Origin: Flavobacteriaceae bacterium PS02337
GTDB lineage: Bacteria > Bacteroidota > Bacteroidia > Flavobacteriales > Flavobacteriaceae
Direction of reading: 5' to 3'
DNA length: 64,000 bases
Assembly (NCBI GenBank): GCA_029959285.1
Contig: JASCOE010000005.1
Coordinates: 248,001 to 312,000 of the forward strand
The notes under the pieces were generated by a model. That model saw only the letters and a list, made by a program, of their open reading frames with translations, was not told the DNA's origin and made no database searches. The translations under genes were made by a program, and so were the position numbers. Shown piece after piece: positions 53,054 to 63,797 of this stretch (positions are counted from its first letter, which is position 1; every line of letters starts with the position of its first letter).

Positions 53054-53760
53054 AAATTCAATTTTGTGAAGTTCCAATTTAGCGTATTAAAAAGTATTAA
53101 TTCATTTTTTAAAGAAGGCAATTCGATAATCAATTTTAATGTTTCGTGCGCCATCATATTCCCAATAATTCCGGGCAGAGTTCCTAAAACTCCATTCAAA
53201 TCACAATTCGGAACATCTTTTGGATCTGGCATTTCTGGAAATAAATCACGAAGATTTTTACTTCCTTTATGATTGAAAACTGCAATTTGTCCTTCAAACT
53301 TCAAAATACTTCCATAAACTAAAGTCTTTTTTAGTTTAACACAAATATCATTTACCAAATAACGTGTCGAGAAATTATCAGATCCATCGACAATAATATC
53401 AAATTGTTCTATAATTTTTGATGCATTTTCTGCTGTTAATTTTTCATTAATTGCGACAGCTTCAATCAATGGATTTAGTTTTGAAACTACTTTTTGTGCC
53501 ACAATTGCTTTTTGCTGACCAATTTCATTTTCAGTGTATAAAATCTGTCGGTGAAGATTGTGAATCTCAATCGTATCAAAATCCATAATTCCGATAAAAC
53601 CAACTCCAGCCGTTGCAATATATTGTAAAATAGGACACCCTAAACCACCAGCGCCAATTACTAAAACCTTTGCTTTTTTTAATTTTTCCTGACCTTCATC
53701 GCCAATTTCAGGAAGAATGGTTTGTCTGTTGTAACGCAGGAATTCTTGTATAATACTCAT
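53050..53760 (-). CDS. thiF: ThiF/MoeB/HesA-family adenylyltransferase
   Basis: The 236-residue E1-like enzyme has the nucleotide loop VIGAGGLGCPILQYIA, the RQILY and DNFSTRYLVND segments and the C-terminal GTLPGIIGNMMAHETLKLI. It would adenylate the ThiS C-terminal glycine as the first step of sulfur transfer. The zinc-binding CxxC pairs usual in ThiF/MoeB are absent. It is the last gene of the thiamin operon; a MoeB role is possible because no other copy is in view. Confidence 0.9.
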   Translation of the reverse strand: MSIIQEFLRYNRQTILPEIGDEGQEKLKKAKVLVIGAGGLGCPILQYIATAGVGFIGIMDFDTIEIHNLHRQILYTENEIGQQKAIVAQKVVSKLNPLIEAVAINEKLTAENASKIIEQFDIIVDGSDNFSTRYLVNDICVKLKKTLVYGSILKFEGQIAVFNHKGSKNLRDLFPEMPDPKDVPNCDLNGVLGTLPGIIGNMMAHETLKLIIELPSLKNELILFNTLNWNFTKLNF

Positions 53761-53767
53761 TTTTTTA

Positions 53768-53798
53768 ATTGTGAATTGTGAATTGTGAATTGTGAATT
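53768..53798. repeat. Heptanucleotide tandem repeat before thiF
   Basis: Four copies of TTGTGAA (TTCACAA on the thiF strand) lie about eight bases upstream of the thiF start. Copy-number change would alter leader length by seven bases. Confidence 0.75.
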
Positions 53799-53849
53799 TT
53801 ACATGTTAAGTTTCCAAACCTAAAAACTAAAACTAAAACTTGAAACCTT

Positions 53850-54962
53850 TCAATTATAAACTTTACTCCAATCTTTCCAAACTGGTTCGTAGCCTGCATT
53901 TTTTATAATTTTTGAAATTTCCTCGGCAGAACGTTCATCACTAATTTCAAATTGTTCCAAAGATTGCGGATCGACAACATAACCGCCCGGATTTGTCTTC
54001 GAACCTGCGCTCATACTCGTAACGCCAATCGGAATAATATTGTTTCTGAATTTTTCGTTTTCTCTAGTTGAAATTGAAATTTCGAGATCCTCATTCCATA
54101 AACGATAAGCGCAAATAAGTTGTGTCAAATCTTTATCATCCATAATAAAATTGGGTTCAATAATACCTTCAGCAGGACGAAGACGAGGAAAAGAAACCGA
54201 ATATTTGGTTTGCCAATATTTTTTCTGAAGATAATCTAAATGCAATGCATTAAAAAAACTATCGGTTCGCCAGTCTTCTAAACCTAATAACACACCTAAT
54301 CCTATTTTATGAATTCCAGCCGTTCCAATTCTGTCGGGAGTTTCTAATCTATATTCAAAATTTGATTTTTTGCCTTTTGTATGATATTTTTTGTAAACTT
54401 CTTGATGATACGTTTCCTGATAAACCAAAACCGAATACACTCCAGCTTCATGTAAACGTTCATAATCTTCTGTAGAAAGTGGTTGTACTTCAACAGAAAT
54501 AATCGAAAAATCTTCTTTAATTTGATGAATTGCGTTTAAAAAATAATTGATGTTTACCGTATAATTTGCTTCTCCAGTAACCAACAAAACATGATCGAAA
54601 CCTGTTTTTTTCAAAGCTTCGACTTCGAGTTTTATCTCAGCATCAGAAAGTGTTTTTCTTTTGATTTTATTGTCTAAACTAAATCCGCAATACGTACAAA
54701 TGTTTTGACATTCGTTGCTTAAATACAGCGGCGCATACATTTGAATAGTTTTTCCGAAACGCTTTTTGGTGATTTCATGGCATTTTTGAGCCATTTGTTC
54801 TAAATAATTTTGAGCGATAGGAGAAATCAAAATTAGAAAATCATCAAGATTGTATTTGGTTTTAGACAAAGTTCGTTCGACATCTGTTGATGTGGTTTTA
54901 TATATTCTGGTTTGAATTTCATCCCAATTATATTGTTCGAAAATAAATTTAAATGTGTTCAT
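53850..54962 (-). CDS. thiH: 2-iminoacetate synthase ThiH
   Basis: This 370-residue radical SAM enzyme starts at ATG 54962; an upstream in-frame start at 55004 would run into a repeat element. The CxxxCxxC cluster motif is Cys85, Cys89 and Cys92 (NECQNICTYC). It cleaves tyrosine to dehydroglycine for thiazole formation by ThiG. Conserved GLGVLLGLEDWRTD and SVSFPRLRPAEG segments are present, and length is normal. Presence of ThiH rather than ThiO implies the anaerobic-compatible route. Confidence 0.96.
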   Translation of the reverse strand: MNTFKFIFEQYNWDEIQTRIYKTTSTDVERTLSKTKYNLDDFLILISPIAQNYLEQMAQKCHEITKKRFGKTIQMYAPLYLSNECQNICTYCGFSLDNKIKRKTLSDAEIKLEVEALKKTGFDHVLLVTGEANYTVNINYFLNAIHQIKEDFSIISVEVQPLSTEDYERLHEAGVYSVLVYQETYHQEVYKKYHTKGKKSNFEYRLETPDRIGTAGIHKIGLGVLLGLEDWRTDSFFNALHLDYLQKKYWQTKYSVSFPRLRPAEGIIEPNFIMDDKDLTQLICAYRLWNEDLEISISTRENEKFRNNIIPIGVTSMSAGSKTNPGGYVVDPQSLEQFEISDERSAEEISKIIKNAGYEPVWKDWSKVYN

Positions 54963-54977
54963 GTTAATGTTTTTTAC

Positions 54978-55126
54978 CGCAAAGCACGCCAAGTTTTTTC
55001 GCAAAGTTCGCTAAGTATTGTGTTGTTGTTTTTAATTGTAAAGAACGCAAAGCTTTGAGCTCTTATTTGTAAAACAAAGTCCGATAAGCTTTGTGAACTT
55101 TGCGAAAAAACTTGGCGTGCTTTGCG
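54978..55126. repeat. 32-bp inverted-repeat element between thiG and thiH
   Basis: Perfect 32-bp arms at 54978-55009 and 55095-55126 (starting CGCAAAGCACGCCAAG) flank an 85-bp spacer. The element sits inside the thiamin operon and would form a strong RNA hairpin in the transcript. Confidence 0.87.
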
Positions 55127-55149
55127 TTAAAAAAATCTTTCAGTTAAAA

Positions 55150-55926
55150 TTATTCATAAAGAAATGAAGTCAAAGGACTAGAAGCCGAAGCATAACTTTG
55201 CTGATTGGCAATTTTTGCTTCAAAAGCTTTTCTTCCTGCAACAACAGCTTCTTTAAAAGCCTCAGCCATTAATTTAGCATTTCCAGCCACAGCAATTGCG
55301 GTATTGACCAAAACAGCATCGGCGCCAATTTCCATTGCTTTTGCAGCGTCAGAAGGAGATCCGATTCCTGCGTCTACAATAACAGGCACAGTACTTTGTT
55401 CAATTATAATTTCAAGAAAATCAATTGTTTTTAAACCTTTATTGCTTCCAATTGGCGATCCTAAAGGCATAACGGCAGCAGTTCCGGCGCTTTCTAAATG
55501 TTTGCACAAAACAGGATCGGCATGAATGTAGGGAAGAACAACAAAACCGAGTTTAGCCAATTCTTCTGTCGCTTTTAAAGTTTCGATTGGATCAGGCATT
55601 AAATATTTCGGATCTGGGTGAATTTCCAGTTTTACCCAGTTTGTTTCTAAAGCTTCACGAGCCAATTGCGCCGCAAAAATGGCTTCTTTAGCATTTCTTG
55701 CTCCAGATGTATTGGGCAATAAATTGATTTTTGGATGTTGTAAATGAGATAAAATTGCATCTGTATCGGTTTCTAAATCAATGCGTTTTAATGCAACTGT
55801 AACCAATTCGCTTTCAGAAGCTAAAATCGCTTGTTCCATTTCTTCATTCGAACCAAACTTTCCTGTTCCTAAAAACAAGCGAGATGTAAAGGTTTTATTT
55901 CCTATGTTAAGCAATGATGTTTGCAT
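55150..55926 (-). CDS. thiG: Thiazole synthase ThiG
   Basis: The 258-residue TIM-barrel has the Schiff-base lysine in [30 protein letters not shown] and [22 protein letters not shown]. It forms thiazole phosphate from deoxyxylulose-5-phosphate, dehydroglycine (from ThiH) and ThiS-thiocarboxylate. Its start overlaps the end of thiE by 20 bp, so translation is coupled. A 32-bp inverted repeat follows the gene. Confidence 0.97.
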   Translation of the reverse strand: MQTSLLNIGNKTFTSRLFLGTGKFGSNEEMEQAILASESELVTVALKRIDLETDTDAILSHLQHPKINLLPNTSGARNAKEAIFAAQLAREALETNWVKLEIHPDPKYLMPDPIETLKATEELAKLGFVVLPYIHADPVLCKHLESAGTAAVMPLGSPIGSNKGLKTIDFLEIIIEQSTVPVIVDAGIGSPSDAAKAMEIGADAVLVNTAIAVAGNAKLMAEAFKEAVVAGRKAFEAKIANQQSYASASSPLTSFLYE

Positions 55927-56545
55927 ATAATTTTTCGTTTAATTGTTGAATCAATTTCTCTTTTTCTTCACTCTCTGTGATGATTCCAGAAACGGCAATT
56001 CCGTAAATTCCAGTTTCCATTAACGGACTTACATCGCGTAATGTGATGCCTCCAATTGCATAAACTGGAATCTCTATTTTGTTTCTCTTTAATTTTTCAA
56101 GGATATCAAAATAACCTGCCAAGCCCAAAAACGGACTTAGTTTTTCCTTTGTGTTCGTAAATCGAAAAGGTCCCAAACCAATATAATCGCAGCCGTTTTT
56201 GACATGGTTTTCAATATCTTCAAAAGTATTTGCCGTTCCTCCAATTATTTTAGTTGAACCTAAAATCGCTCTTGCTTCGTCGATTTTAGTATCGGTTAAA
56301 CCTAAATGAACACCATCTGCAGCAATTTGTTTAGCAAGATTTAAGTCGTCGTTTACAATAAAATTCGCAAGATATTCTTCGCACAAAGATTTTACCGCTT
56401 CTGCTAAAGTGAAAGTATCTTTGGAAGTTTGATTTTTAAATCGCATTTGCACCCAATTGCATCCTGAATCGAGTGCCTGATGAATATTACGCAATTGTTG
56501 TTCGATAGTTTCGCCTTGCGAGATGTATTGCAGTTTGTTATACAT
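55907..56545 (-). CDS. thiE: Thiamine-phosphate synthase ThiE
   Basis: The 212-residue TIM-barrel has [53 protein letters not shown] and VYAIGGI, all in the expected order. It couples HMP-pyrophosphate to thiazole phosphate to give thiamin phosphate. It overlaps thiG by 20 bp and thiD by 8 bp. Of the two ThiE-like proteins in the operon this one has the complete set of signature residues. Confidence 0.95.
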   Translation of the reverse strand: MYNKLQYISQGETIEQQLRNIHQALDSGCNWVQMRFKNQTSKDTFTLAEAVKSLCEEYLANFIVNDDLNLAKQIAADGVHLGLTDTKIDEARAILGSTKIIGGTANTFEDIENHVKNGCDYIGLGPFRFTNTKEKLSPFLGLAGYFDILEKLKRNKIEIPVYAIGGITLRDVSPLMETGIYGIAVSGIITESEEKEKLIQQLNEKLYANIIA

Positions 56546-57290
56546 AATGATATCCGATTAAGGTTGAGGTTGAACTTAGATAGTTTTCAATGTAATTTTT
56601 GCCATTTTTGCAAGCCTCTTCTAAACTTTGATTTAAAGCTAAATTTGAAGCGATTGCAGAAGAAAGTACACAGCCAGAACCATGTTTTTCAAAGCATTTT
56701 TTATTTGATGGAAGCAATTCTAAAATTTCATTTTTTAGAAATAAAAGATCCGTTCCAAGAGCAGTTTCGTTATGCCCGCCTTTTAAAAGAATATTCGTTA
56801 AGAGTTGATTTTCTTTCCAATAATTTTTTGAAATAAAACCAGGAAACAGGATTTCGATTTCATGATAATTCGGTGTTATCAAATCGATTTTTGATATGAT
56901 TTTATTCAAATCTAAGTAATCTTTTATATTCAAAAATTCAAACTTAGTTGTCGATTTTAAAACAGGATCCCAAACAATTTTTGTTGAAGGAGAAAGTAAT
57001 TTTATTGTTGAAATAATTTTGCTTAAATCATATAAAGAAGAAAGAATTCCGATTTTTACCACGCTTATTTTATAAGTTAAAAACAATGTTTCGATAGAAC
57101 GAATGACAAAACTCAAATCTGTCCATTGAATTTCATAAAATTGATTTTCGGTTTGAATAGTATTCGCTGTCGAAATAGCAAAACCATTTACTTTATGCTG
57201 TTCAACTGTTTTGATATCAGCCAAAATTCCAGCGCCTCCCGAAGGATCTAAACCAGCTATTGTAAGTACGAAAGGACGATCTTCTGACAT
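56538..57290 (-). CDS. thiD: Hydroxymethylpyrimidine/phosphomethylpyrimidine kinase ThiD
   Basis: The 250-residue ribokinase-fold enzyme has GLDPSGGAGILADIKT at the N-terminus, WDPVL in the middle and the C-terminal GSGCVLSSAIASNLAL anion hole. It phosphorylates HMP to HMP-PP, the pyrimidine half of thiamin made by ThiC. It overlaps its neighbours by 8 and 34 bp. Confidence 0.95.
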   Translation of the reverse strand: MSEDRPFVLTIAGLDPSGGAGILADIKTVEQHKVNGFAISTANTIQTENQFYEIQWTDLSFVIRSIETLFLTYKISVVKIGILSSLYDLSKIISTIKLLSPSTKIVWDPVLKSTTKFEFLNIKDYLDLNKIISKIDLITPNYHEIEILFPGFISKNYWKENQLLTNILLKGGHNETALGTDLLFLKNEILELLPSNKKCFEKHGSGCVLSSAIASNLALNQSLEEACKNGKNYIENYLSSTSTLIGYHYV

Positions 57291-57856
57291 AATTTAAATT
57301 GTTTTAAAGGATTTTCATTTTTCCAAATTGTTCCTAAAAGTGCCACATCATCAAAACCATTTTCAAGTGTTTTTTGAATGTTTTCTGAATTAATTCCGCC
57401 TAAAGCGACGACTTTTGTTTTATAATTTTTTCTTGATTTTAATGCTTCAAAAAGGTCAGTTTTTGGATGATAATCTTCTTTGGAAATACTTTTAAAAACC
57501 GGACTTAAAAAAGCGTAATCGAAATTTTCAAGAGAATTAAAGTCATCAATTGAATGTGTTGACGTTGATTTATACCTACAAGGTTTTGAAAACCTTGCAG
57601 GAAATTCAATAAGATGTTTTCTTTCTTTTTCTGAAAAATGAATTCTGCTAATTCCAAAATCTTCGCTTAAAAAATGATGACTATGTAAAACAATTCGATC
57701 TCTAAATTCTAATTTTATTTGATTAATAAATTGCGCCATTTCTAACTCAGAAAAATCAGGTTTCCGAATATGAAGCAAAGACAATCCTTCTTCCAACAAA
57801 GAATGAAGAATTTGAATTTCATCTTCAATAAAAAAAGGATTTGTAATTACTATCAT
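57257..57856 (-). CDS. Second ThiE/TenI-like protein with repeat-derived insertion
   Basis: The 199-residue TIM-barrel is related to thiamin phosphate synthase and TenI (LLHIRKPDFS, YAFLSPVFKS, VVALGGINSENI) but diverges from the ThiE at 55907 at catalytic positions. It may be a thiazole tautomerase (TenI) or a degenerate synthase. A 27-bp palindromic repeat at 57575-57601 is embedded in frame, contributing PARFSKPCR where relatives have a short loop. It lies between thiC and thiD. Confidence 0.85.
   Translation of the reverse strand: MIVITNPFFIEDEIQILHSLLEEGLSLLHIRKPDFSELEMAQFINQIKLEFRDRIVLHSHHFLSEDFGISRIHFSEKERKHLIEFPARFSKPCRYKSTSTHSIDDFNSLENFDYAFLSPVFKSISKEDYHPKTDLFEALKSRKNYKTKVVALGGINSENIQKTLENGFDDVALLGTIWKNENPLKQFKLCQKIVLSYLQ
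57575..57601. repeat. Palindromic repeat embedded in coding sequence
   Basis: CCTACAAGGTTTT-GAAAACCTTGCAGG is a near-perfect 27-bp palindrome of 9 codons, keeping the frame of the TenI-like gene. Its high symmetry is unlike normal coding DNA. Confidence 0.8.
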
Positions 57857-57865
57857 AATTTTTAC

Positions 57866-59707
<1,842 letters not shown>

Positions 59708-59725
59708 TTATGATTTATGAGTTAT

Positions 59726-59753
59726 TGTAGAGGCGCACTGCTGTGCGTCTACA
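59726..59753. repeat. Half copy of the MITE-like repeat
   Basis: TGTAGAGGCGCACTGCTGTGCGTCTACA is one 28-bp palindromic end of the element seen in full at 28353 and 29215. It lies between thiC and thiS. Confidence 0.78.
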
Positions 59754-59785
59754 TCGAGTGTGTAATTGGAATTTAGAATCTATTT

Positions 59786-59992
59786 CTAACCTCCTTGAGT
59801 GGCAGAAATAATCAGAATTTCGTCAGTTTCTTGTACGAAGAATTCGTTCCATTTAGTTTTTGGAACAACGGTATTGTTGATAGCAACAGCGATTCCGTTT
59901 TGTTTGTGCGGAATTTCGAGATCGAGCAATGATTGAACGCTTAGCGATTCAGCATTGAATTTTTTTGTTTGTTGATTGATTTTTAGTTCCAT
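59786..59992 (-). CDS. thiS: Sulfur carrier protein ThiS
   Basis: This 68-residue ubiquitin-fold carrier ends in the required Gly-Gly (SATQGG). The C-terminal glycine is adenylated by ThiF and thiocarboxylated to donate sulfur to ThiG. VAINNTVVPKTKWNEFFV is a typical core. It is the first gene behind the TPP riboswitch. Confidence 0.95.
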   Translation of the reverse strand: MELKINQQTKKFNAESLSVQSLLDLEIPHKQNGIAVAINNTVVPKTKWNEFFVQETDEILIISATQGG

Positions 59993-60067
59993 TCCTTGTA
60001 AGTTTAGTGTATAGTTACACGTTAGGAATGGCTACAATTACGCATAAAAATGCGCGCAGAAGTCATC

Positions 60068-60150
60068 TTACTTTTCCCTACGCTAGTATGAACTAGATCA
60101 GGTTCAGAGGGTAAAATCTCAGCCTACAAGTTTGTAGACACCCCTAAAGT
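60068..60150 (-). ncRNA. TPP riboswitch of the thiamin operon
   Basis: Read on the minus strand, the THI-box blocks occur in order: AGGGGTG, GGCTGAGATTTTACCC, TGAACCTGATC and GTAGGGA. It precedes thiS-thiC-thiE-like-thiD-thiE-thiG-thiH-thiF and would repress the operon when thiamin pyrophosphate is high. A perfect -7 element TACATTTG lies at 60164-60157. Confidence 0.96.
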
Positions 60151-60156
60151 GTGAAG

Positions 60157-60164
60157 CAAATGTA
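60157..60164 (-). promoter_or_regulatory. -7 element of the thiamin operon
   Basis: TACATTTG on the minus strand matches TAnnTTTG, immediately upstream of the riboswitch. No obvious -33 element. Confidence 0.6.
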
Positions 60165-60195
60165 ATGATTTTTTTTAAGTTTTCAGTCTCGGTCT

Positions 60196-60260
60196 CAGTT
60201 TTCAGTCTTTAACTTAAAAATATCGCGTTCAAAAAATCTGAAAACTGTCACTGAAAACTG
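60196..60260. repeat. CAGTTTTCAG inverted repeat between tag and the thiamin operon
   Basis: CAGTTTTCAG at 60196-60205 pairs with CTGAAAACTG at 60238-60247 and again at 60251-60260. It may serve as a terminator of the minus-strand tag gene. A related CAGTCTCAG-type stretch is at about 35043. Confidence 0.55.
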
Positions 60261-60263
60261 CGA

Positions 60264-60827
60264 CTATTTACCTTTTCTAGTAAAGCAATCTTCGATATGA
60301 TCATTGACCATTCCGGTTGCTTGCATGTGTGCGTAAATAACGGTTGAACCTACAAATTTAAATCCGCGTTTCTTTAAATCTTTGCTGATTGCATCAGAAA
60401 TTGGCGTTGTTGCAGGAACATCTTTTAAAGTTTTTGGGTTATTGTTAATGGGTTTTCCGTCAACGAATTTCCAGATATATTTAGAGAAAGTTCCGAATTC
60501 GTCCTGAATTTTCATAAAAGCCTGAGCGTTTGAAACAGCAGATTTGACTTTAAGTTTATTGCGGATAATTCCAGTATTTTGAAGTAATTCTTCAATTTTA
60601 TCTTCAGAATAATTGGCAATCTTTTTATAATCAAAATTGTCAAAAGCAGTTTTGAAGTTTTCCCGTTTATTCAAAATCGTAATCCAACTTAAACCAGCTT
60701 GAAAAGTTTCTAAAATTAAAAATTCAAAAATAGTTGGATCGTCATAAACAGGAACGCCCCATTCTTCATCGTGGTATTTTTTATATAAATCACTTGCTGA
60801 ACACCAACCACATCTTATTTGTTCCAT
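60264..60827 (-). CDS. tag: DNA-3-methyladenine glycosylase I
   Basis: The 187-residue base-excision enzyme removes 3-methyladenine. The zinc-snap residues are visible: Cys6 (RCGWC), His19 (YHDEEWG), His177 and Cys181 (NDHIEDC). Helix-hairpin-helix region and EEWGVPVYDD are present. It is a second alkylation-repair function in the window, but 30 kb from the Ada/AlkB cluster. Confidence 0.95.
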   Translation of the reverse strand: MEQIRCGWCSASDLYKKYHDEEWGVPVYDDPTIFEFLILETFQAGLSWITILNKRENFKTAFDNFDYKKIANYSEDKIEELLQNTGIIRNKLKVKSAVSNAQAFMKIQDEFGTFSKYIWKFVDGKPINNNPKTLKDVPATTPISDAISKDLKKRGFKFVGSTVIYAHMQATGMVNDHIEDCFTRKGK

Positions 60828-60843
60828 TTCTGTAAAAATTAAA

Positions 60844-61509
60844 TTAAGAAGTTTTATTTGAAGGATCGTTATCTAAATACTTTTTAATTAAATGATGCCC
60901 TAAGTAAATCGCTGGAGTTAAAACAATAGCTATAGCTAATTTAAAAGTATATCCAACTAATCCTGAAGATATAAAAGTATCAAAATCAATTTTTCCTGGA
61001 AGCCAAAAAGCAATTCCTAATACAATAAACGAATCAAAAAGTTGTGATATTACAGTTGATCCTGTAGTTCTAAGCCATATTTTTTTATGTCCTGTTCGGT
61101 TTCTAAAGAACCAAAAAACGCTCACATCTATTAATTGTGAAACCATAAAAGCAATTATACTTCCCACGATAATCCACATACTTTGTCCGAAAACAGCTTG
61201 AAATTGCTCGTCATTTACTGGACTGATTCCTTTTGCGGCGGGAATTACAATTGCCATAAATAAAATCAGAAAAGCGTAAGCGATTAGACAGGCAGTTATG
61301 AAAGAAAGTTTTTTTACACCTTTTTCTCCAAAATACTCATTAATTAAATCAGTTGTTAAAAATACAATTGGCCAAGGTAAAATTCCGATACTCATTACAA
61401 ATGGACCAATCTGAATTAATTTTCCTCCAATAAGTTCAGCAACAACGGCGTTGGTTATAAATATTCCTGCAAGAATTACAAAAACAATTTCTTTTCTGGT
61501 TTTAAACAT
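60844..61509 (-). CDS. yhhQ: Queuosine precursor transporter
   Basis: The 221-residue membrane protein has about six helices and YhhQ/VUT_1-family features: FITNAVVAELIGGKLIQIG, LTTDLINEYFGEKGVKK and SQLFDSFIVLGIAF. It takes up queuosine precursors (preQ0/preQ1) for tRNA modification. The gene is 16 bp upstream of tag on the same strand and may share its transcript. Confidence 0.92.
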   Translation of the reverse strand: MFKTRKEIVFVILAGIFITNAVVAELIGGKLIQIGPFVMSIGILPWPIVFLTTDLINEYFGEKGVKKLSFITACLIAYAFLILFMAIVIPAAKGISPVNDEQFQAVFGQSMWIIVGSIIAFMVSQLIDVSVFWFFRNRTGHKKIWLRTTGSTVISQLFDSFIVLGIAFWLPGKIDFDTFISSGLVGYTFKLAIAIVLTPAIYLGHHLIKKYLDNDPSNKTS

Positions 61510-61674
61510 AATATTTTGGATATTGATCTTTCAAAAATAAACTATTTATTCAAATCTTAGAAATGATTGATTTTATAATCCTGCCGAATTTGAAGTTTGC
61601 CTTTGATTGGTTAATTTTGGAATTCTGCCATTATTTTGAAAAATGACAGAACAATTCAATTAATGTCTTTAATT

Positions 61675-63738
61675 ATGAAAACACCGATAAATTTAAATAA
61701 TCCATTATTAAGAGATTGGACTGGCCCATATGGAGGAGTTCCGGATTTCTCAACTTATACCATTTCAGATTTTAAACCAGCGATAGAATTTGCGATTCAG
61801 GAAAAATTAGAAGAAATAGATAAAATCGCCAATAATCCTGAAAGACCTTCATTCGATAATACAATCAAAGCTTTAGAGATTTCTGGCGAAAAATTAGACA
61901 GAATTCATTCGGTTTATGGAATTTATCGTTCTAATTTAAGTAGTCCAGAATTTAATATTGTTGATACCGAAATGTCTCCAAAACTGGCTGAAATAAGCGA
62001 TAAATTGTATCAAAATGAAAAACTTTTTTCAAGAATTGAATCTTTATACAAATCAGAAAACAAGGAAAATTTAAGCAACGAACAAAAACGTCTACTTTGG
62101 GTTTATTACTCTGATTTTGTGAGAGAAGGTGCGGAGTTGAATAAAAACGAAAAGGAAAAAGTCGCCAAAATAAATCAAGAGCTTGCGGGACTTTTTACAT
62201 TATTCAGTCAGAAGTTATTAGCAGAAGAAAACGATCAATATTTGGAGTTAAAAACAGAAGCCGATTTTAATGGACTTCCTGAGGAATTTAAAAATGCTGC
62301 GATTGCTGAGGCCAAAGAGAGAAATTTAAATGTTTTAGGCTGTATCGGAAATACAAGATCTTCTATAGAACCCTTTTTGACTTTTTCAAATCAGAGAAAT
62401 TTAAGAGAAAAAGCGTTCGATATTTTTGTAAAACGAGGAGATAACGGAAATGAAAATGATACAAATGAAACATTAATTTCTATTTTACGTTTAAGATCTG
62501 AAAAAGCTAAAATTCTTGGATTTAATAATTTTGCAGAATGGAGTTTGTCTAATAAAATGGCAAAAGACCCACAGAAAACGCTCGATTTGATGCATTCTGT
62601 TTGGAAACCTGCTGTTGAAAAAGTGAAAAACGATGTTGCATCTATGCAAGGAATGGTTGATGGAGAAAATGAAAATTTTAAAATTCAGCCTTGGGATTAT
62701 CGTTTTTACGCAGAGAAAGTTCGAAAAGCAAAATACGATTTAGATCAAAATGAGATTAAGCAATATCTACAATTAGAAAATTTGCGTGAAGGAATGTTTT
62801 GGACAGCAGGCGAATTGTTCGATTTGGGTTTTAAACAATTATTTGATGTTCCAGTTTATCATTCAGATGTTCGTGTTTGGGAAGTGAATAATAAAAATAC
62901 AGGAGAACCAATCGGATTATGGTATTTTGATCCTTACGCACGTCTAGGAAAACGTTCAGGCGCTTGGATGAATTCTCATCGAGATCAGCAGAAAATAAAC
63001 GTAAATGTGCTTCCAATTGTATCCAATAATTGCAATTTTATAAAAGGAAATAGCGACGAACCAGTTCTGATTTCTTGGGATGATGCGACAACTTTATTTC
63101 ACGAATTTGGGCATGCACTTCACGGATTATGCTCGAATGTGACTTATCCAAGTCTTTCGGGAACTTCTGTTGCGAGAGATTATGTTGAGTTTCCTTCGCA
63201 GTTATTAGAACATTGGTTAGCAACTCCAGAAGTATTAAACAAATTTGCACTTCATTATAAAACAAATGAACCGTTATCTGGATCTTTAGTAGAAAGAATA
63301 GGGCAGGCAGCTAATTTTAATGAAGGTTTTGCAACTGTAGAAACCATTTCGAGTTCATTTGTTGATATGAAATTGCATTTAAGAACAGAAACGATAAATC
63401 CACATGATTTTGAAAAAGAGGTTTTAAAAGAAATTAATATGCCTTCTGAGATTGTAATGCGACATAGAATTCCACAATTTGCACACATTTTCTCCAGTGA
63501 TGGGTATGCCGCTGGATATTACAGTTATTTATGGGCAGATGTAATTAATGCAGATGCTTACGAGGCCTTTTTAGAAGGAAACGGACCTTTTGATAAAGTT
63601 ATTTCAAAACGCCTTTATGATACTGTTTTAAGCGTTGGAAATACGATTGATAACGAAGAGATGTATGAAAATTTTAGAGGACATGCTCCGCAATCTGATG
63701 CTTTGATGCGCGCAAGGAATTTTCCTGTTGAAAGTTAA
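61675..63738 (+). CDS. M3-family zinc metallopeptidase (Dcp/oligopeptidase A type)
   Basis: The product is 687 residues from ATG 61675 (MKTPINLNNPLL). ATG 61663 and TTG 61636 are longer options without better leaders. The zinc motif HEFGHALHG is at about 476-483. The family helical fold and the conserved C-terminal FSSDGYAAGYYSYLWADV are present. It lacks a signal peptide, so it is a cytoplasmic peptidase trimming oligopeptides, similar to peptidyl-dipeptidase Dcp. It ends at a bidirectional terminator shared with tsf. Confidence 0.93.
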   Translation: MKTPINLNNPLLRDWTGPYGGVPDFSTYTISDFKPAIEFAIQEKLEEIDKIANNPERPSFDNTIKALEISGEKLDRIHSVYGIYRSNLSSPEFNIVDTEMSPKLAEISDKLYQNEKLFSRIESLYKSENKENLSNEQKRLLWVYYSDFVREGAELNKNEKEKVAKINQELAGLFTLFSQKLLAEENDQYLELKTEADFNGLPEEFKNAAIAEAKERNLNVLGCIGNTRSSIEPFLTFSNQRNLREKAFDIFVKRGDNGNENDTNETLISILRLRSEKAKILGFNNFAEWSLSNKMAKDPQKTLDLMHSVWKPAVEKVKNDVASMQGMVDGENENFKIQPWDYRFYAEKVRKAKYDLDQNEIKQYLQLENLREGMFWTAGELFDLGFKQLFDVPVYHSDVRVWEVNNKNTGEPIGLWYFDPYARLGKRSGAWMNSHRDQQKINVNVLPIVSNNCNFIKGNSDEPVLISWDDATTLFHEFGHALHGLCSNVTYPSLSGTSVARDYVEFPSQLLEHWLATPEVLNKFALHYKTNEPLSGSLVERIGQAANFNEGFATVETISSSFVDMKLHLRTETINPHDFEKEVLKEINMPSEIVMRHRIPQFAHIFSSDGYAAGYYSYLWADVINADAYEAFLEGNGPFDKVISKRLYDTVLSVGNTIDNEEMYENFRGHAPQSDALMRARNFPVES

Positions 63739-63744
63739 CAAAAT

Positions 63745-63780
63745 AAAAAAGCCCGAATAAATAAATATTCGGGCTTTTTA
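63745..63780. terminator. Bidirectional terminator between M3 peptidase and tsf
   Basis: A 14-bp perfect stem AAAAAGCCCGAATA/TATTCGGGCTTTTT (63746-63759 and 63766-63779) with a 6-base loop and T runs on both strands. Confidence 0.9.
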
Positions 63781-63797
63781 AATATTGAAATAATATA

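Noticed and set aside
51461-55126. Candidate CRISPR repeats among the inverted repeats
   Set aside because: The repeats are single inverted pairs with different sequences and no regular spacer array or cas genes.
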